Positions 37,428-45,299 of a stretch of 64,000 nucleotides of DNA are shown piece by piece; the stretch's first letter is position 1, and every line of letters starts with the position of its first letter. This stretch comes from Desulfuromonadales bacterium. GTDB lineage: Bacteria; Desulfobacterota; Desulfuromonadia; Desulfuromonadales; BM103. The notes beneath the pieces are model-generated. The model was not told the DNA's origin. It was given only the letters and a program-made list of their open reading frames with translations, and did not search any database. Position numbers and translations under genes: made by a program. The stretch covers positions 19,539-83,538 of the forward strand of contig JAQYVZ010000012.1 of the NCBI GenBank assembly GCA_030145205.1. The letters run 5' to 3'.

Positions 37428-38444
37428 ATGTTGAACCGCATTTTCACCTTTCTGCTGACCACCATCATTTCTTTTGCTGTCATCACCAGCGTGTTCTGCG
37501 GCAATGCCGCGGCCGAAGAGAAAAAATCGAACCGCGACGAGGTGATTTTCACCCTTGAAAAAGCAATTGCCACGAAATATTACGATTTCAAGAAGCGGCG
37601 GATTATCCGGGTCTATCTCAACGACTTCACCAGCACCGTGGATGACAACGGTCTGCTCAAGGATTTCTTCTACGATGGCGTTGCCACTTCCCTGGAGGAT
37701 GGCAACCAGTTTGTTATCGGTGACTTCGGCAAGGTGGGCGTAGATTGCCTCGTCGGCATGAGCCTGCATTCACTCGGCAAAAAGTTTATCAAGATTGACG
37801 CCGAAGTCATGGACGGTCAGTCCGGCCAGGTCGTGGCCACCGTCTCGAAAACCTACCCCAAGGCCTCCTTTTACGACCAGCAGTTTGCCGATTTCAGAAC
37901 AGATTATGAGTTACGCGTGCAGCAGGCTCAGCAGATCGGCCAGACCCGGCTGGTCGTGTTCGTCGATTCTTCCGGCAACTCAATGGATGAATTCAACGTC
38001 CGCACTTCCACCTATTCAGGCAGTTCTGGTACGACCGCCCAGTACGGCGGCCAATATGAAAACTCTAACGACTATTCGTCATCCGGCACCGGCGACTACA
38101 AGAGCAAGTCGAACTACCAGAGCACCTATGAGAGCAAGGAAAAAATTGGCCGCAGCTCCGTTTACCCGACCGACATCGCGATCTACATTAATAACCGTCC
38201 CTACCAGCCGAACTCCGAAGGGATCGCCTTCGACCAGTTGGTGGAGCCTGGCAGCTACCAGGTTATCGTGAAGTTCCGTAAAGCCTTCTGGGACGGCGTC
38301 CGCAAGAACGAAGTCAAGGGGCGCAGCTTTACCCGCAAGTTCCGGGTCGACATGGCCAAGGATGACTACACCCGCTTTGATATCGGCATCAAGCTGATGG
38401 GCGATGACGCGAAGGTCGTCGGCAAAGCACGGCAGGTCGACTAA
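37428..38444 (+). CDS. Exported protein of unknown function
   Basis: The 338-residue precursor has a signal peptide (TTIISFAVITSVFCGNAAAEE). The mature protein has two folded parts joined by a Ser/Gly/Tyr/Asn-rich linker (about residues 200-245). The N-terminal part (about 30-195; RIIRVYLNDFTSTVDDNG, GDFGKVGVDCLVG, DAEVMDGQSGQVVATVSK) recalls secreted beta/alpha domains such as the CsgG/FlgO type, since it has a conserved-looking regulated-activity strand pattern, but the match is not strong. The C-terminal part has many charged beta strands. I do not recognise the family. There is an AGGCTT-type weak ribosome site (GGGGGAGG). Upstream the efflux operon diverges. Confidence 0.6.
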   Translation: MLNRIFTFLLTTIISFAVITSVFCGNAAAEEKKSNRDEVIFTLEKAIATKYYDFKKRRIIRVYLNDFTSTVDDNGLLKDFFYDGVATSLEDGNQFVIGDFGKVGVDCLVGMSLHSLGKKFIKIDAEVMDGQSGQVVATVSKTYPKASFYDQQFADFRTDYELRVQQAQQIGQTRLVVFVDSSGNSMDEFNVRTSTYSGSSGTTAQYGGQYENSNDYSSSGTGDYKSKSNYQSTYESKEKIGRSSVYPTDIAIYINNRPYQPNSEGIAFDQLVEPGSYQVIVKFRKAFWDGVRKNEVKGRSFTRKFRVDMAKDDYTRFDIGIKLMGDDAKVVGKARQVD

Positions 38445-38463
38445 AGTTTTTCTGCGCTGGAAC

Positions 38464-38510
38464 GGCCCGTTCACTCCGTTCGGGCCCAAGCAGCCTGAGT
38501 CAAATGACTC
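38464..38510. repeat. Two hairpins between the unknown exported protein and the DHH gene
   Basis: GGCCCG (38464-38469) pairs with CGGGCC (38481-38486), and GAGTCA/TGACTC (38497-38510) is a perfect palindrome around AA. The first lacks a T run and may be a weak terminator; the second could be an operator for the following gene. Confidence 0.4.
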
Positions 38511-38539
38511 TATTGACGACTACGTCACGAAGGAGACGC

Positions 38540-39424
38540 ATGCGCCTGGTAACCCGTGGAGACCTGGACGGACTGACAGCTGCCGTTCTGATTTCAGAGA
38601 TGGAGCCGGTCGACAAGCTCCTTTTGGTTCACCCGCAAGATATTACCGACCGCAAAGTCTCGATCGGATCGGACGATATCCTCGCCAACCTTCCCTACGA
38701 TCCGCGCTGCGGAATGTGGTTTGACCATCATGCCCATACGGTCATGCCGGAAGGATCCTTCAAAGGGTCTTACAAAGTCGCACCAAGTGTCGCCCGGGTC
38801 ATTTATGACTACTACGCAGCACCGAAACTGCAACAGTTCTCGCGGCTGGTGGCCGAAACAGATCGATTCGATTCCGCAAAGTTGGACCGTACAGACGTTG
38901 AAGACCCGAGCAACGAAATCCTTCTCGGCTTCCTGATCGATCCACGCACCGGCATCAAGGGAGAATTTAAAGAGTTCTTTGCCAGCCTGGTTCAGCGCCT
39001 CCGGGAGAGACCCGTCGCACAAGTCCTTCAGGATCCCGACATCATCGAAAAAACGACTCTACTCAAAGAGGATGACCAGCGATTTCGCGAATTCCTCCTC
39101 GCCAACTCCACGGTTCACGGGAATGTCGTCGTCACGGACTACCGCCCCGTTACCAACGCTCCGGCCGGCAACCGTTTCCTGATCTATACGACCTTTCCAC
39201 AGTGCAACGTCTCACTACGCATCCAGTGGGGACCCGAGAAGAAGTTTGTTGCCCTCAATATCGGCCACAGTATCTTTGACCGCTCCTGTCATACCAACGT
39301 GGGCGAACTCTGCCGCAACTATGGCGGCGGCGGCCACCCCGGCGCCGGCGGTTGCATCCTGCGCGCCACCTCAGCCGAACTCGCCATCAAGGTGATCATC
39401 AGGAAATTGCAACAGGACGAATAA
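38540..39424 (+). CDS. DHH-family phosphoesterase (exopolyphosphatase-like)
   Basis: The 294-residue product belongs to the DHH phosphoesterases. Metal-binding aspartates appear in TRGDLDGLTAAVL and in WFDHHAHTV (the DHH motif), and the C-terminal DHHA1 domain ends with the nucleotide-binding NYGGGGHPGAGGCIL. Family members include exopolyphosphatase, nanoRNase NrnA and c-di-AMP phosphodiesterases; this sequence type is annotated as exopolyphosphatase in related bacteria, but nanoRNase activity is equally plausible. ATG 38540 follows AAGGAG; an in-frame ATG at 38504 lacks one. Confidence 0.83.
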   Translation: MRLVTRGDLDGLTAAVLISEMEPVDKLLLVHPQDITDRKVSIGSDDILANLPYDPRCGMWFDHHAHTVMPEGSFKGSYKVAPSVARVIYDYYAAPKLQQFSRLVAETDRFDSAKLDRTDVEDPSNEILLGFLIDPRTGIKGEFKEFFASLVQRLRERPVAQVLQDPDIIEKTTLLKEDDQRFREFLLANSTVHGNVVVTDYRPVTNAPAGNRFLIYTTFPQCNVSLRIQWGPEKKFVALNIGHSIFDRSCHTNVGELCRNYGGGGHPGAGGCILRATSAELAIKVIIRKLQQDE

Positions 39425-39483
39425 TCCGTTCGGAGATGGCACCTCGCCCCCGAAAAGAACATTGGGCTGCGGGAGGAGACAGC

Positions 39484-39678
39484 ATGTTCCTGAAACAGAT
39501 AAACCAATCAGCGAGAGCGATTTCAATCCGAACACTCATCGGAGTTGCGGCAACAATCGTTCTGCTGTCGAGCCTGACCGGCTGCGAAGGCCACAACAGT
39601 GACAACCTGTTCTTTAAGACAGGTGTCATGCAACACCATTGGCTGCCGGCAGGAAATCCTGTGCGGAGCTCTTCGTGA
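39484..39678 (+). CDS. Small lipoprotein of unknown function
   Basis: The 64-residue product begins MFLKQINQ, has a hydrophobic core (LIGVAATIVLLSSLTGC) with a lipobox of SLTGC, and so would be a lipoprotein with a mature part of only 26 residues. GGGAGGAG precedes the ATG. Its stop TGA overlaps the GTG start of the channel gene (GTGA, 39675-39678), a strong sign of translational coupling. No family is recognised. Confidence 0.6.
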   Translation: MFLKQINQSARAISIRTLIGVAATIVLLSSLTGCEGHNSDNLFFKTGVMQHHWLPAGNPVRSSS

Positions 39679-40274
39679 ATATCCTCTACATCCTCGACCT
39701 GATCGGCACCGCAGCCTTCGCCGCTTCTGGCGCCTGGGTCGGTGTCCGCAAGCAGATGGACCTGTTTGGTGTACTGGTGCTCGGCATGGTCACGGCGGTC
39801 GGCGGCGGCACTCTGCGCGACCTGTTGTTGGGCGACATTCCGCCGTTCTCCCTGAAAGACGAGACCTATATCTGGATTGCCGTGGGGATCTCCCTGTTTG
39901 TCTTTATCAATCGCACCCGTTTCAAAGCATTCGAGACGCCGTTGCTCTACTTCGATGCTATCGGCCTTGGCACCTTTGTGGTCATCGGCACCACCAAAGC
40001 GCTCGACTTCCAGTTGGGCTGGCTGGGAGCGGTGCTGATGGGTGTAATGACCGGCACGGCCGGCGGCGTGTTCCGTGATGTCCTCGCCAACGACGTTCCT
40101 TTGATTTTGCGTCGGGAGATTTATGCCTCCGCCTGCGTCGCCGGCGGCGGCCTGTTGGTGCTGCTTGAGGTTGTTGACACAGACCGAACACTGGCCGCCT
40201 TGCTGGCCGCCGGCACGGTGATCGCCATTCGTCTGCTGGCGATCCATTACGACTGGGCCTTACCAAAATCGTAG
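39675..40274 (+). CDS. TRIC-family trimeric intracellular cation channel (UPF0126/YicG-like)
   Basis: The 199-residue membrane protein has seven predicted helices with an internal repeat. Each half holds a glycine-rich helix then an Arg-Asp signature: GTLRDLLLG near residue 55 and GGVFRDVLA near 130. Bacterial TRIC channels form K+/cation-permeable trimers. Start at GTG 39675 follows CGGAG and overlaps the lipoprotein gene by four bases; a TTG at 39639 would give 12 extra residues and no hydrophobic N-terminus advantage. DUF423 follows after 21 bases, so a three-gene operon is likely. Confidence 0.87.
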   Translation: MNILYILDLIGTAAFAASGAWVGVRKQMDLFGVLVLGMVTAVGGGTLRDLLLGDIPPFSLKDETYIWIAVGISLFVFINRTRFKAFETPLLYFDAIGLGTFVVIGTTKALDFQLGWLGAVLMGVMTGTAGGVFRDVLANDVPLILRREIYASACVAGGGLLVLLEVVDTDRTLAALLAAGTVIAIRLLAIHYDWALPKS

Positions 40275-40295
40275 CAATCTGCACCCGGAGGAGAT

Positions 40296-40670
40296 ATGAA
40301 GGTATTCATCATCATCGGCAGTCTGAGCGCTTTCACAGGCGTCGCATTGGGAGCCTTTGGTGCTCACGGCCTGAAAGCACGTGTCACGCCAGAGATGCTG
40401 ACGGTCTGGCAAACCGGGGTCCAGTATCATCTGATCCACGCCCTTGGGCTTCTGCTGATCGGCATCCTTTGTCACATGCTGCCAGAAGCGACCCAGCTAC
40501 GCACCGCCGGCTGGCTGCTACTGGTCGGCACCCTGCTCTTTTCAGGTTCTCTCTACCTGATGGTCCTCTCCGGTGTCCGAGGGCTCGGCATCATCACGCC
40601 GCTGGGCGGGGTCGCCTTCCTGGCCGGTTGGCTGCTCCTGGCGATTGCTGTCTGGCGCTATAACCTTTGA
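40296..40670 (+). CDS. DUF423 membrane protein (YwdK-like)
   Basis: The 124-residue protein has four membrane helices. The N-terminus FIIIGSLSAFTGVALGAFGAHGLK is the DUF423 signature, and the short second half has GIITPLGGVAFLAGW. It occurs widely in bacteria as a small inner-membrane protein of unknown function. CGGAGGAG precedes the ATG, and the gene is last in the unit with the TRIC channel. Confidence 0.87.
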   Translation: MKVFIIIGSLSAFTGVALGAFGAHGLKARVTPEMLTVWQTGVQYHLIHALGLLLIGILCHMLPEATQLRTAGWLLLVGTLLFSGSLYLMVLSGVRGLGIITPLGGVAFLAGWLLLAIAVWRYNL

Positions 40671-40911
40671 TAACGAGATCTCCCGTTTCTCCCGGCCTGC
40701 TTCCGTTGCACTCTGACCAAGACCTCGAGAACTCCTATCCTCGCATTTTTCAGGCGCACCAGAGCCTCAACTTGTGCCTGCTTTCAGCACACTGTTTAAC
40801 ATTCACTTTTCATTTACAGAATCGCTATAAATCTTCTATGTATCTGAATTAGCGATTAAAAAATCTTTACCAAAAAGCTAGCAAATTAAGATTAAATTAA
40901 CATCAAACGAG

Positions 40912-40940
40912 TTGACAACTGGGAGCATTCTGCCAGAATA
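40912..40940 (+). promoter_or_regulatory. Sigma-70 promoter driving the riboswitch leader
   Basis: TTGACA (40912-40917) is an exact consensus -35 box, followed after 17 bases by AGAATA (40935-40940). Transcription would start at about 40947, immediately before the aptamer. Confidence 0.6.
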
Positions 40941-40949
40941 AGGATGTAG

Positions 40950-41035
40950 CAGATGACAAAGCCATCCCTATCGCAAGGTAGGTGCGGAAAACCACGGATC
41001 CGCCCGCATCGTGCTTCGGACCGCCGGGTTGCCAA
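40950..41035 (+). ncRNA. GEMM-I (c-di-GMP-I-like) riboswitch aptamer
   Basis: The layout matches the GEMM-I class. CAAAGCCATCC stands in for the conserved CAGGGCAAACC. It is followed by a perfect six-pair stem (CCTATC/GGTAGG, 40967-40982) closed by a GCAA tetraloop, the P1b element with its GNRA loop. Next comes GCGGAAAACCACGG, close to the family's ACGCAAAGCCACGG, then a second stem (GG-TCCG with CGGACC, one bulge) and the tail GCCGGGTTGCC, which fits the consensus tail very well. Several otherwise invariant bases differ, so the aptamer is divergent and its ligand (c-di-GMP, or the hybrid cGAMP known for Geobacter variants) is open. Confidence 0.65.
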
Positions 41036-41047
41036 ACACAAATTGGC

Positions 41048-41074
41048 CCCGGCGTTTGTCGTTGCGGCGCCGGG
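41048..41074 (+). promoter_or_regulatory. Candidate expression platform of the riboswitch
   Basis: CCCGGCG (41048-41054) forms a perfect hairpin with CGCCGGG (41068-41074). The same left arm can instead pair with GCCGGG (41023-41028) in the aptamer tail, so the two pairings exclude each other. No T run follows, so control may act at translation rather than by termination. Confidence 0.5.
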
Positions 41075-41121
41075 ATTAATGTTGATTCGCATTCAACGAC
41101 CCGTGGAAAGGGGGTGTCTTT

Positions 41122-41466
41122 ATGGTCGACTTTCTCTTGTTCGCTGTCTCTGCCTTTCTGTTGTTTGCCGTTGTGCTGCCGCTCTTCGGGGTGGTTTTGG
41201 GCGTTTCGGCGTATTATCTCCTGCCCTACTTTTTCGGCGGCATCGCCATTCTCACCTTTGGCTTACTCACGGGAACAGAAATTCTTTTGACGTGGTGGAT
41301 TTGGCTGCCAGCCCTGCTTTGGGCAGCATTGGTGCATCTCATTCGGAAAAGGTTCCGCACGCTCGGCTTTAACATTGAGCACCACCACGCAGCCTACGTG
41401 CTCCTGCTGGCAGGGATTCCTTATCACCGCAGGAAGAAACAGCTGAATATGCTGGGCCCCGAGTAA
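41122..41466 (+). CDS. Small membrane protein of unknown function, downstream of a riboswitch
   Basis: The 114-residue protein begins with two long hydrophobic segments (LLFAVSAFLLFAVVLPLFGV and YYLLPYFFGGIAILTFGLL), a third at TWWIWLPALLWAALVHL, and ends with a His-rich cytoplasmic part (NIEHHHAAYVLL, YHRRKKQ). No family is recognised. AAAGGGGG lies seven bases before the ATG. The upstream GEMM-I-like element suggests that its synthesis answers to a cyclic dinucleotide. The gene is followed by a terminator and is monocistronic. Confidence 0.65.
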   Translation: MVDFLLFAVSAFLLFAVVLPLFGVVLGVSAYYLLPYFFGGIAILTFGLLTGTEILLTWWIWLPALLWAALVHLIRKRFRTLGFNIEHHHAAYVLLLAGIPYHRRKKQLNMLGPE

Positions 41467-41490
41467 CTTTTTGCCGAAATTTCTCCCGTC

Positions 41491-41510
41491 GCCGCTTCTG
41501 CGGCTTTTTT
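41491..41510 (+). terminator. Terminator of the riboswitch-controlled gene
   Basis: GCCGC pairs with GCGGC around TTCT and is followed by six T. Confidence 0.8.
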
Positions 41511-41719
41511 GTATCGGCATCTTCTTGCAGACGCACCGAACGGGTTCGCCTGGGTGATTTCTCCCTTTCAGCACATTTGACTTCAGACGCTTCGTCAAGA
41601 AGACACCGGAAGTGTATATCCTCTTAAAATCCGACGCCCACTCGAAGAACGAGCTAAAACAGCCCCCCCAATATCTGGCAACATAATTATAGAACATCCT
41701 GGATTAAAGGAGGCGTCTG

Positions 41720-42265
41720 ATGACACATTCTTCGAAATTGCTGTTGCTGGCCGGTCTGAGCTTTCTTGTCCTGAGTGGTTGCGTTGGCCCCTACAGCACG
41801 TCTGGTCGTGTGGTGGTGCAGGACGAGCATGGCATGGTCGATATCGTGTTCAGCGATCATGACAGAGCATTGATCCGTGGCTATTACGGCGGAGCGCACA
41901 AAACGAAGCAGAAACAGATACCGCCGGGCCTGGCCAAAAAAAGCAAACGGCCTCCAGGCTTGCAAAAGCAGCTGGTCAGACGCGGCCAACTACCACCGGG
42001 CCTTGAATACCATCGGCTGCCACATGATCTGGAACAGAGGCTGACGCACATCCCCGGCGACTACCTGCGGGTAGCGATCGGCGGCAGCTTTGTCCTGTTC
42101 AACCAACATACAAAGATGATTTTCGACGTCATGCATGATTTCTGCCCCTCACCCTGTACGATCTGGATATCTATTGTCGATTTGAACCCGAAAAGCCTCC
42201 GAACAAAGGTGGTAACTTGGCGGGATGTCGGGTGGCCACTTTTGTTCAGCCTCCTCTTCTCATGA
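41720..42265 (+). CDS. RcnB/CigR-like lipoprotein with an unusual C-terminus
   Basis: The 181-residue precursor has a lipoprotein signal with lipobox LVLSGC. The mature part holds the RcnB-type pattern: DRALIRGYYGG, KQIPPGLAKK and QLPPGLEYH motifs (the Pro-Pro-Gly-Leu repeats), then YLRVAIGGSFVLFNQHTKMIFDV. RcnB of E. coli affects nickel/cobalt export, and CigR is a related protein; metal handling is inferred. After that core the family normally ends, but here 40 more residues follow with two cysteines (CPSPC). AAAGGAGG precedes the ATG. A frame change near 42135 could explain the tail. Confidence 0.68.
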   Translation: MTHSSKLLLLAGLSFLVLSGCVGPYSTSGRVVVQDEHGMVDIVFSDHDRALIRGYYGGAHKTKQKQIPPGLAKKSKRPPGLQKQLVRRGQLPPGLEYHRLPHDLEQRLTHIPGDYLRVAIGGSFVLFNQHTKMIFDVMHDFCPSPCTIWISIVDLNPKSLRTKVVTWRDVGWPLLFSLLFS

Positions 42266-42386
42266 AACCTCCAAAACCTTAATCTCAAGAATATTTGCGC
42301 TTTCTCCTGTTCGCCGTTAAGATCACAGCAGAGTCTCGGATTAAAGAGCCCGCCCGTGGTACGCCTGGGTGAAAGGATCCCTCTGC

Positions 42387-43328
42387 ATGTCCGCATCATC
42401 GAAAAAAGTAATCTATGCCGCCCTGGTCGGCAACGCCCTGGTCGCCTTGACCAAGTTTATCGCCGCAGCATTCACCGGCAGTTCAGCCATGCTCTCGGAG
42501 GGAATCCACTCGGTGGTCGACACTGGCAACCAGCTGCTGTTGCTGCTCGGACTGCACAAGGCAAAAAAGCCGGCGAGCGAGCGTTTTCCGTTCGGCCATG
42601 GCAAGGAAGTTTACTTCTGGAGTTTTGTGGTCGCCCTGCTGATCTTCGCAGTCGGCTCCGGGGTGTCCCTCTATGAGGGGTTGCACCAGATCATGCACCC
42701 GACGCCGGTCAAGCAGCCGTATATCAACTACATCGTGCTTGCCCTAGCGATGCTGTTCGAAGGCGCCGCCCTCTATTTCGCCCTAACCGAATTTTCCCGT
42801 AGCAAAGGCAAATGGAGCTATCTGGAAGCGGTCAAAAAGGGGAAGGACCCAACTACCTTTGTCGTCCTGTTTGAAGACACGGCCGCCACACTCGGCCTGC
42901 TGGTTGCCTTCCTCGGCGTCTTTCTAACCCAGGTCACCGGTCAGCTCTTCTGGGACGGACTGGCCTCGGTCATCATCGGCCTGATTCTCGGCGGCACCGC
43001 CATCTGGCTGGCCTATGAGACCAAGGGCCTGTTGATCGGCGAAAGCGCCAATGTGAAGGTCGTCGATGAAATCCGCCAGATCGTCACAAGCTATCCGCAG
43101 GTTTCACATCTCAATGAAGTCCTGACCCTGCACATGGGCCCCAGCTATATCCTGGTCAACCTGAGCATCGACTTTCACGACCAGATCTCAGCTGGCGAAC
43201 TGGAAAACATCATCGTCAGGCTCGATGCGCAGATCAAACAAGCTTGGCCGAACATCAAGCGAATCTTCATTGAGGCCGAAGCACGCCGAACCATGCTCGC
43301 ATCCACTGAACAGCAACCGGCGCTATAA
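42387..43328 (+). CDS. Cation diffusion facilitator family transporter
   Basis: The 313-residue inner-membrane protein has about six helices and a C-terminal cytoplasmic domain. The helix-2 motif SEGIHSVVDTGNQ and the loop FGHGKEVYFWSF are CDF signatures. In helix 5 the motif is FEDTAATLG, the variant seen in a CDF subgroup that may carry Fe, Co or Zn. Such proteins exchange divalent cations for protons. ATG 42387 follows AAAGGA; a GTG at 42369 would put an extra start with no site. Next gene begins 12 bases later. Confidence 0.9.
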   Translation: MSASSKKVIYAALVGNALVALTKFIAAAFTGSSAMLSEGIHSVVDTGNQLLLLLGLHKAKKPASERFPFGHGKEVYFWSFVVALLIFAVGSGVSLYEGLHQIMHPTPVKQPYINYIVLALAMLFEGAALYFALTEFSRSKGKWSYLEAVKKGKDPTTFVVLFEDTAATLGLLVAFLGVFLTQVTGQLFWDGLASVIIGLILGGTAIWLAYETKGLLIGESANVKVVDEIRQIVTSYPQVSHLNEVLTLHMGPSYILVNLSIDFHDQISAGELENIIVRLDAQIKQAWPNIKRIFIEAEARRTMLASTEQQPAL

Positions 43329-43340
43329 AACAGGGCACAA

Positions 43341-44195
43341 ATGCCGAACGTCCCCTTCACTACCTTCAGCCAAACCAACCGACACCAGATTGTCCTGCTG
43401 GTTGTCGGCCATCTGCTCTGGAGCGGCGCCGTTCTTGTCCTCTGGTCTGCCGGTCGCCTGACCGAAACGGCACAGCCCTGGTGGTTCGCCTTGTTTCTCG
43501 CCCTGCAATTCCATGCCGCAACCCAGCTGTTCCTACCCGCACTGCTGATGCACCCCGAGGAACGAACGCGCAGCTTCTATTTCTTCTGGGGAGGACTGCT
43601 GGCACTCAGCATCTGGCTGCTCAACCAGGTGACGCCATCCGACGCCTGGCAGCCACTGCTGACAGCATTGAAGTCGGGCCTATTGCTGCTAACAGCGACA
43701 GTTATCGGAACCGCACTCGCCAGATATGTGCGCCGCCTCTGGGAAATCATTCCGGTCTGCATTGTCATGACGCTGGCTGACTTTGCCAGTTGGCGCTACG
43801 GCCCGACCGGTGACTTTGCCAAAGAAATCCGGCGATATTACCTGGCCCCGGAAGGGCCACCGCCACTCATTGATATGGTTCTGGTCAAGCTGGCTCTGCC
43901 GGGGGCGACCGGCATGATCCCGATCTTCGGTATCTCTGACTGGATCATGGTCGCTTTTTTCGTCGCCGTTGCAAGGCGCTATGACATCAATGACAATCTG
44001 GCCGGTCCGCCAGGGTATGCACTTGCCCGCCAGGGCCGGATCGGCCGCTACCTGCCGGTGCCGGGGGTCGCACTGTTTGTCGCGGTTCTGCTGGCACAGA
44101 CAACCGGTCATTTTATCCCGGCACTGCCTCTGATCGCCCTGGTCATGCTCGGCTGGTACGCCGCCCGCTCCCTGCGGCGACGTTCAGACCGCTGA
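43341..44195 (+). CDS. Polytopic membrane protein of unknown function
   Basis: The 284-residue protein has about eight hydrophobic segments, for example IVLLVVGHLLWSGAVLVLWS, LLLLTATVIGTALARYV and YLPVPGVALFVAVLLAQ. A polar stretch (RRYYLAPEGPPP) lies between helices 5 and 6. I recognise no family or catalytic motif. It starts 12 bases after the CDF transporter, so it may be co-transcribed; the polyferredoxin gene starts 92 bases on. Confidence 0.6.
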   Translation: MPNVPFTTFSQTNRHQIVLLVVGHLLWSGAVLVLWSAGRLTETAQPWWFALFLALQFHAATQLFLPALLMHPEERTRSFYFFWGGLLALSIWLLNQVTPSDAWQPLLTALKSGLLLLTATVIGTALARYVRRLWEIIPVCIVMTLADFASWRYGPTGDFAKEIRRYYLAPEGPPPLIDMVLVKLALPGATGMIPIFGISDWIMVAFFVAVARRYDINDNLAGPPGYALARQGRIGRYLPVPGVALFVAVLLAQTTGHFIPALPLIALVMLGWYAARSLRRRSDR

Positions 44196-44287
44196 CTTGT
44201 CCCCCATCATGACCTGACTCCTGCCGATGATGCATTTTTTGACTTGAGTCATTTATTTCGCCTCGGTTTTCAGGTAATCTCGCGGCC

Positions 44288-45298
44288 ATGCAACCTGACA
44301 AACGACATATCGACTGGCGAAGTCCGCGCCTCTGGAGACTGATCATCCAGTGGCTTTTTTTCGGCTGGTGTCTCTTCCTCGGCGTGCAGTTCGGCCTGTT
44401 TGTCCGCCACTTCGAAACGATGGGGCAAACTGGCTACTACCCCAGACCGCCAGGTGTGGAAGGGTTCCTGCCGATCGGCGCGCTGGTCAGCCTGAAGGCC
44501 TGGATTTTCACTGGCGACATCGATCCCGTTCATCCAGCCGCGCTGATCTTGTTTGTAACCTTTCTGGGCATGGCGCTGCTGGCGAAAAAATCATTTTGTT
44601 CCTTCCTCTGCCCGGTCGGGACACTGTCTGAAGCCGCCTGGAAACTCGGGCAGAAACTGTTCGGCCGCAACTTCAGAATTTGGCCCTGGCTGGATCTCCT
44701 GCTGCGCGGCGTCAAGTACGCGCTGCTGCTGTTCTTTGTCAAGCTGGTGCTGATCGATATGCCGGTGCTGGCGCTGCGGGGATTCATGGCCGCGCCCTAC
44801 TGGGCAATCGCCGACGTGAAGATGCTGCACTTCTTCACGCAGATGTCCCTCACCAGTCTGACAATCGTTGTGGTTCTGACCCTGCTCTCGGTCCCTTTCA
44901 AAAATTTCTGGTGCCGCTTTCTCTGTCCTTACGGGGCGCTGCTCGGCCTGCTGAGTATGCTCAGCCCATTCAAGATCACCCGGCGCGCCAGCTCCTGCAT
45001 CGGCTGTGGCGCCTGTAGCCGCTCCTGTCCGGCCCTGCTCGATGTGCAGCAGAAAACGCAGGTCCACTCACCGGAATGCACCGGTTGTCTGACCTGTGCC
45101 AGCAATTGTCCGGTGGACGGCACTTTAAGTATGGCGTTCTGGAAACGTCCCCTGCCAGGGATTGTGTTCGTGGGGGTTGTCCTGCTGCTGTTCGGCGGTG
45201 GGGTTTTGACCGGGATGCTAAGCGGTCACTGGCAGACAATCCTGACCTACACCGACTACCAATATCTGGTTCCCAACGCCTCGCAGCTGGGGCACTGA
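44288..45298 (+). CDS. Membrane-bound 4Fe-4S polyferredoxin (NapH/YccM-like)
   Basis: The 336-residue protein has about five membrane helices and four cysteine motifs. Two CxxxCP motifs at membrane edges (SFCSFLCPVG, WCRFLCPYG) are typical of the NapH/NosR/CcoG group, and two classical ferredoxin clusters follow: CIGCGACSRSCP and CTGCLTCASNCP. A final helix closes the protein. These proteins pass electrons between the quinone pool and periplasmic reductases or maturation systems. No partner gene adjoins it, so the electron acceptor is unknown. Confidence 0.88.
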   Translation: MQPDKRHIDWRSPRLWRLIIQWLFFGWCLFLGVQFGLFVRHFETMGQTGYYPRPPGVEGFLPIGALVSLKAWIFTGDIDPVHPAALILFVTFLGMALLAKKSFCSFLCPVGTLSEAAWKLGQKLFGRNFRIWPWLDLLLRGVKYALLLFFVKLVLIDMPVLALRGFMAAPYWAIADVKMLHFFTQMSLTSLTIVVVLTLLSVPFKNFWCRFLCPYGALLGLLSMLSPFKITRRASSCIGCGACSRSCPALLDVQQKTQVHSPECTGCLTCASNCPVDGTLSMAFWKRPLPGIVFVGVVLLLFGGGVLTGMLSGHWQTILTYTDYQYLVPNASQLGH

Positions 45299-45299
45299 C

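Larger units (their letters stand above)
40671..41121 (+). other. Long regulatory leader between DUF423 and a small membrane protein
   Basis: The first 240 bases (40671-40911) are AT-rich and show no gene with a ribosome site. The rest is taken up by a candidate promoter, a GEMM-like aptamer and a switching hairpin, listed separately. A small stem GTTGA/TCAAC (41081-41097) lies before the ribosome site AAAGGGGG (41107-41114). Confidence 0.55.

Noticed and set aside
40667..40852. Plus-strand frame of 61 codons after DUF423
   Set aside because: It overlaps the DUF423 stop, lacks a ribosome site and has random composition.
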